From Variovorax sp. YR216 (GTDB taxonomy: Bacteria > Pseudomonadota > Gammaproteobacteria > Burkholderiales > Burkholderiaceae_C): DNA of 64,000 nt. Where the stretch lies: assembly GCF_900107745.1 (NCBI RefSeq), contig NZ_FNRO01000006.1, positions 223,367-287,366 on the forward strand. Direction: 5' to 3'. A program made the translations under genes and the position numbers. Numbering within the stretch: the stretch's first letter is position 1; each line of letters opens with the position of its first letter. A model generated the notes under the pieces. It was not told the origin of the DNA. It made no database searches and was given only the letters and a program-made list of their open reading frames with translations. Below, in pieces: positions 59,958-64,000 of the stretch.

Positions 59958-61037
59958 GTGGAAAACACGCTTGTACTCAAGCGGGCGCTTGACGCCGCTC
60001 GTCACTTGTCCGACCCCACGCCGCCCTGGTGCGACTTCATCCGCAGTTCGGCCGAGCTCATGCGCGGCTACGGGGGTGGATTTCTATCCCTCGAAACCGG
60101 GAAGCCTGTCGAGCTCCAGGAATTCGGCGTCGACAGTTCCGCAGTCACCGAGTACATATCGCATTTTCACCGCCACGACATTTTGGTGACGGAGGGCGGC
60201 GCCTTCAGGGCTCCGGGCACTTGGCTGGATACCCAAAAGGCCCTCCAGCGCGTTGGCGAGCGCAACAGCGCTTACTACCACGACTTCATGCGAAAGCACC
60301 GGATGAACCAGATGGTGGTGCTTGTACTCGAGGAGAACGAGCGATACGCGACAACCATCAACTTTCAACGCGATCACGTGGAGGATACAGATCAGTTCCT
60401 CGCCTCGGAACCGATCGTGACTTTCAAGAAAGCCATCCAGGAAGCGCTTGCCAAGAGGCGCGAAAGGGCATCGCAATGGATTGTCTCGGCGGAAGCTGTG
60501 CTCAGGGGTTTTGGCGAGGCCATGTGCCTTGTCGACTCAGGTGGGGTGGTCTTGCACGCCTCCCCGTCGGCTGGATCCCTCCTGGAGGGAAACTGCTCCC
60601 TGCGAATCAGGAATGGGCGTTTCTGGCATCCCTCCGAGAGAGTGCGAGACCTGATCTCCTCGTCATTCGCAAAGGTGGCCCCGGGCAAGAGCTGCAAGAT
60701 GCTGTTCCCGGGCGAGCGAGGGAGAACATGCCTGTTTGAGACAAGCATCGCCGAGCAGCCTTATCGCCTCGACTCCCGATCGCTTTTCGTCGTCCGCCTC
60801 CGGCCGGGAAGGGCCAAGGGGGATCTTTGCCTTGACGCACTCTGCACTTCGATTGGACTGACGGAGGCTGAAGCCGCCGTCCTGCATGCGCTGGTCTCCG
60901 GCGAGAAGGCCGCAGACATTGCAGCCGCCCACGGAGTCACCATCAATACCGTACGAAAGCAGATTGCGACGGTGATGGAAAAGGCGGGCTGTACGCGACA
61001 GGTCGATCTCGTGCGAACGGCTCTTGCCGCTACCTGA
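59958..61037 (+). CDS. LuxR family transcriptional regulator
   Basis: The 359-residue protein has a C-terminal LuxR helix-turn-helix (GLTEAEAAVLHALVSGEKAA, DIAAAHGVTINTVRKQIATV). The N-terminal 180 residues form a GAF/PAS-like sensor of the type found in large Burkholderiales LuxR proteins, with a second small PAS-like segment (CLVDSGGVVLHASPSAGSLL). The start is GTG at 59958, supported by AGGAGGGG upstream. No autoinducer-binding motif was seen. Target unknown. Confidence 0.87.
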   Translation: MENTLVLKRALDAARHLSDPTPPWCDFIRSSAELMRGYGGGFLSLETGKPVELQEFGVDSSAVTEYISHFHRHDILVTEGGAFRAPGTWLDTQKALQRVGERNSAYYHDFMRKHRMNQMVVLVLEENERYATTINFQRDHVEDTDQFLASEPIVTFKKAIQEALAKRRERASQWIVSAEAVLRGFGEAMCLVDSGGVVLHASPSAGSLLEGNCSLRIRNGRFWHPSERVRDLISSSFAKVAPGKSCKMLFPGERGRTCLFETSIAEQPYRLDSRSLFVVRLRPGRAKGDLCLDALCTSIGLTEAEAAVLHALVSGEKAADIAAAHGVTINTVRKQIATVMEKAGCTRQVDLVRTALAAT

Positions 61038-61218
61038 CAGCGCAATTGCGGATCTCCGGAACCTCCATAGCAAAAATGATGCTTTGGGGTGGAAGACCCA
61101 ATTTCTTGTCGCATGACCGCACCGTCCGTGCGATGCTTGCGCCGTCCCGAAGATCGGAGTGGGCAGCACCGACCCGTCGGTTCGCTGTCATCGAACGGTT
61201 GTTCAGAGGTTTGGCGCG

Positions 61219-62632
61219 ATGAACGACGTGGAGCAGTGGCTGCAAGGTCTGGGCCTCGGGGTCTACGCGCAGGCGTTCGCCGAGCAGGGGATCGAGTTCG
61301 ACCTGCTCGGCGAACTTGGCGACGATGATTTGAAGGTGCTTGGCGTGGCCGCGCTCGGTCATCGCAAGCGGCTGCTGCGCTCCATTGCCGCGCTGAACAG
61401 CGGCGCCTCGCCCTCGCAGTTGGCGGCGTCCGTGGAACCGGTCGCCGCGGCATCGACGGCGCCTCGCGATGCCGAGCGCCGGCACTTGACCGTGATGTTT
61501 TGCGACATGGTCGGCTCGACGGCGCTGTCGGGTCGGCTCGATCCCGAGGACCTGCAACAACTCATTCGCGGCTATCACGAGATAGTGGCGTTGGCGGTCG
61601 CACCCTACGAGGGCCATGTGGCGCAATTCCTCGGCGACGGCGCGCTGGTGTACTTCGGCTATCCGCAGGCGCACGAGGACGACGCGGCGCGCGCCGTGCG
61701 CTCGGCACTGGGTATCGTCAAGGCGCTCGATGCACGGCGGGCTCGGGGCGACATCGAACTGCAGACCCGCATCGGCGTCGCCACCGGGCTGGTCGTCATC
61801 GGCGAGATTGGCACGGGCACGGCAGCCGCCGAACGTTCGGCCAGCGGCAAGACGCCGAATCTCGCGGCGCGCCTGCAGGCGCGGGCCCAGCCGGGAGAGA
61901 TCGTGCTTGCCGACGACACGCGCAAGCTCGTCGGGGATACGTAGGTGCTCGAATCGTTGGGCAGGCTCGCTCTCAAGGGCTTCGCCGAGCCGGTCGAAGT
62001 GTGGCGCCTGGTCGGCGAGCGCAGGGTCGCGACGCGCTTCGAGGCGCAACACATGCAGGGCCTGGTCGAGTTCATCGGCCGCGACAGCGAGCTCGCGCTG
62101 CTGCACGAGCGCTGGGCACTGGCGTGCGATGGCGAAGGCCAGGTCGTGCTGCTGTCGGGAGAGGCCGGTATCGGCAAGTCGCGCATCTGCCAGGTCTTGC
62201 GCGAGCGGCTTGCCGGTGAATCGGTGGCCACGGTGTTGCTGCAGTGCTCGCCTTACTTCAGCAGCAGCGCGCTGTACCCGGTGGTGCAGCATCTGGAGCA
62301 CGCCGCGGGCATGGCGCCGGCAGATTCGCCCGGGGATCGCGCGCACAAGCTCGAGCGCCTGGCCGGCCCGCTGCCGGCAACCTCCCTCGGTTGTCTTCTA
62401 CGGCTGGTGGGCTTGCCCGATGGTGGCCGCTCCTTGCCTGGCAGCGCCTCGCCGCAGGAGGAAAAGGCGTACACGCTCGAAGCGCTGATCGATTTGCTGC
62501 AGCAATTGTCCGAACAGCAGCCGGTGCTCTTCCTGGTCGAAGACGCGCACTGGATCCTACAAGAGGTTCACCGAAGGCTTCGACTATCCAGTTCTGATCC
62601 GGGCACGGGCGGTGCTCGAATGCCGCGGATGA
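61219..62632 (+). pseudogene. SAM-domain adenylate/guanylate cyclase with AAA ATPase, broken by a stop and an internal deletion
   Basis: The N-terminus has a SAM domain (VEQWLQGLGLGVYAQAFAEQ), then a class III cyclase domain (HLTVMFCDMVGSTALSGRLD; VAQFLGDGALVYFGYPQAHE). An in-frame TAG at 61942-61944 interrupts it. The frame continues through VLESLGRLALKGFAEPVEVW and an AAA domain with Walker A (LSGEAGIGKSRICQVL) and LFLVEDAHWI. At 62557 it jumps, in a new frame, to YKRFTEGFDYPVLIRARAVL, the C-terminal tail of the same family, ending at 62632. The whole TPR region is missing. Confidence 0.85.
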
Positions 62633-62962
62633 TCAGCGGCGTGCCTGAATCCATTGATTCGGAATCGCGCTGCGATAGCTGGTCATTGCGTGCATGAAGG
62701 TCCGCTCTCTACCGACCCGACCGTCGGCAACGGGCCCCCACGCGACTTCCGGGCACTACAACGAGGTGAGCCACCGGGAATGGCAGAAGAGAGGCGGTTT
62801 GCAGGCACTTGCGTTCGTCGAGCTGAAGGACCGCAAACGCTGCGGTCCTACCGTGCGACGGCCGATGCCGACAGGCAGAAGTAAGCAAAGCGACGGTACC
62901 TTCTACATCTGCGTGCCGCCGTTGCGATACATTCGCCCGCTTCACTATCCACCGAAGTGCCC
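62633..62962. other. 330-bp stretch with no recognisable gene
   Basis: No family resemblance was found on either strand. The promoter of the glutaredoxin-like gene should be here. Confidence 0.45.
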
Positions 62963-63343
62963 ATGCCGCGCCCGATTCTTGACGAAGCCCGCATCCATCC
63001 CGACATCCGCGGCAAGATCGCCGAGCACCAGCAGGGCATCGTGCGGGAGGTCATGCATGCGGTGGACACCAACGACGTGGTGGTGGTCGGCATGGGGTTG
63101 AATCCCTTCCCCAAGAAAGCGCGCAAGGCGCTAGAAGCCGCTGGCCAGCCGTTTCGTTATCTGGAGTACGGGAACTATCTCAACACCTGGAGGGAGCGCA
63201 ATGCGCTCAAGATGTGGACCGGCTGGCCCACATTTCCGATGGTGTTCGTCAAGGGTACGCTGATAGGCGGTGCCTCTGATTTGCAAAAGCTGATCGACAG
63301 CGGCGAGTTGAAGGAAGCTCTGGCGCGAAGCGCCGGAGCCTGA
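62963..63343 (+). CDS. Glutaredoxin-like protein lacking all cysteines
   Basis: The 126-residue protein has the thioredoxin/glutaredoxin fold: IVREVMHAVDTNDVVVVGMG, then KKARKALEAAGQPFRYLEYG, the cis-Pro segment WPTFPMVFVKGTLIGGASDL and QKLIDSGELKEAL. These parallel monothiol glutaredoxins (Grx4/GrxD) closely. The CGFS active site is replaced by LNPFP (residues 46-50), and no Cys occurs anywhere. ATG 62963 is chosen over a GTG two codons upstream. It cannot do thiol chemistry or ligate an iron-sulfur cluster in the known way. Confidence 0.85.
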   Translation: MPRPILDEARIHPDIRGKIAEHQQGIVREVMHAVDTNDVVVVGMGLNPFPKKARKALEAAGQPFRYLEYGNYLNTWRERNALKMWTGWPTFPMVFVKGTLIGGASDLQKLIDSGELKEALARSAGA

Positions 63344-63560
63344 GTTGAGCGGCTTGCCGCTTCTGCACGCGGTGCTTTGCGACGGCCTCGCGGCCTCGTC
63401 GCGGCGTTGGCTTCGAATCCGGCGTGGCAAGATTGGGGCGATCTCGTACCACCCGGCTCGCGATTGACGTTGTGCAGCCGCGGCTGCTTGGACCGGTTCG
63501 CATCGAGCCGGCGCGCGAACGTCAGCGCGACATCGAATCGGTCGCGCTTGCTGGTCAATA

Positions 63561-63566
63561 TAGAAT
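63561..63566 (+). promoter_or_regulatory. Candidate -10 element (TAGAAT) for tRNA-Leu
   Basis: TAGAAT lies 18 bp before the mature tRNA 5' end, in a locally AT-rich stretch. No convincing -35 was identified at the right distance. Confidence 0.35.
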
Positions 63567-63583
63567 CCACCGCTTCCTGAAAT

Positions 63584-63668
<85 letters not shown>

Positions 63669-63676
63669 GAGCACTG

Positions 63677-63713
63677 ATGAAGCCGATCAACATCGCGTTG
63701 GCCGGCTTTGTTT
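63677..63713 (+). terminator. Probable terminator downstream of tRNA-Leu
   Basis: AAGCCG and CGGCTT can pair around a 17-nt loop, followed by TGTTTTTT. The stem is short, but the position right after the tRNA supports it. Confidence 0.55.
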
Positions 63714-63944
63714 TTTGCAGCTGCCAGATGAAGAGCGCAAGGCTGAGAGGTTTCAGTTCCGGAACGAGGACAGCGTGCCATGTTCGCACAGGTGCTGCGA
63801 CAAAAGTTGCTCAAGCCGCCTCAGTGACTCGCTCGCTACGTGTTGTTGCGCAGCACTTTCAGCGCTACCCGAATCGAAATTGGGCCGCCGCAGGCAAGCG
63901 GGTCGCGCCGGAGGCGGGCGTACGTTCGGGTTCTAATGCGAGCC

Positions 63945-64000
63945 ATGAGTACGACCTACCGCATGCCCGGGGCAGTTTTGACCGAGCGCGAGCACTCGGT
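63945..64000 (+). CDS. Probable alpha/beta hydrolase or proline iminopeptidase, N-terminus only
   Basis: An ATG at 63945 opens a frame, MSTTYRMPGAVLTEREHSV, that runs off the right edge. The MPG..LTEREH pattern resembles the N-terminus of S33-type proline iminopeptidases and related hydrolases. Only 18 codons are visible. Confidence 0.4.
   Translation, partial: MSTTYRMPGAVLTEREHS

Overview
The window looks like chromosomal DNA of a GC-rich betaproteobacterium in the order Burkholderiales, most likely family Comamonadaceae (Variovorax-like). This is inferred from gene content: five orphan Bug/TctC substrate-binding proteins, a small DUF4148-like secreted protein, many LysR/IclR/HxlR regulators beside short catabolic operons, and high G+C. 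No rRNA, CRISPR array or prophage was seen. One tRNA (Leu, anticodon CAG) lies at 63.6 kb.

Layout. 0-5.3 kb: a tannase/feruloyl-esterase-family lipoprotein (cut by the left edge), then a vanA-like Rieske oxygenase, a Bug protein and a vanB-like reductase in one operon, with a divergent LysR gene. 5.5-6.0 kb: a small secreted protein with an upstream palindrome and a strong terminator. 6.2-9.9 kb: an IS30-family element split by an IS66-family element; the 8-bp target duplication is visible and the interrupted IS30 transposase can be rebuilt exactly. 10-12 kb: an ABC_sub_bind protein and an unknown protein. 12.4-21.6 kb: a solute-binding protein, an IclR regulator, a complete TRAP transporter, an amidase, two paralogous hydratase/FAH-fold enzymes and a class V aminotransferase. 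These are co-directional and tightly packed from the TRAP genes onward, and are the best candidate for an undescribed catabolic pathway. 21.6-26.5 kb: mostly gene remnants (TonB receptor tail, GlcG/HbpS, 3-hydroxyacyl-CoA dehydrogenase, merC/merR, cadR/pbrR) between a secreted cyanophycinase-like protein, cytochrome b561, a PepSY protein and a YkvA-like protein.

26.5-36 kb: LysR with a divergent carboxymuconolactone-decarboxylase-like gene and Bug; a TetR gene; an enoyl-CoA hydratase pseudogene; a LysR gene; then an MFS transporter, amidase and FAD-linked 2-hydroxyacid dehydrogenase operon. 36-39 kb: decayed conjugative-element and AraC pieces, a PAP2 protein and a small unknown protein. 39-44.6 kb: an acyl-CoA ligase, SDR, DsbA/HCCA-isomerase-like, Bug and nitronate monooxygenase operon with a divergent HxlR regulator. 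45-49 kb: a decayed ABC_sub_bind gene, a secreted PQQ-type beta-propeller protein with a TIG domain, and fused remnants of two unrelated IS transposases. 49-56.4 kb: two more Bug operons (FAD oxidoreductase; Zn alcohol dehydrogenase plus EthD-like protein), each with a divergent LysR. 56.5-64 kb: an IS1182-like relic, small and large secreted proteins, a LuxR regulator, an adenylate-cyclase/AAA pseudogene with a large internal deletion, a cysteine-free glutaredoxin-like protein, tRNA-Leu and the start of a probable hydrolase.

The recurring design is 'regulator | uptake protein + one to four catabolic enzymes'. None of the five Bug proteins has TctA/TctB membrane partners here, so they must share a permease elsewhere or act otherwise. 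The window reads as an accessory catabolic region with repeated insertion and decay. All calls come from reading the sequence; no database search was run.
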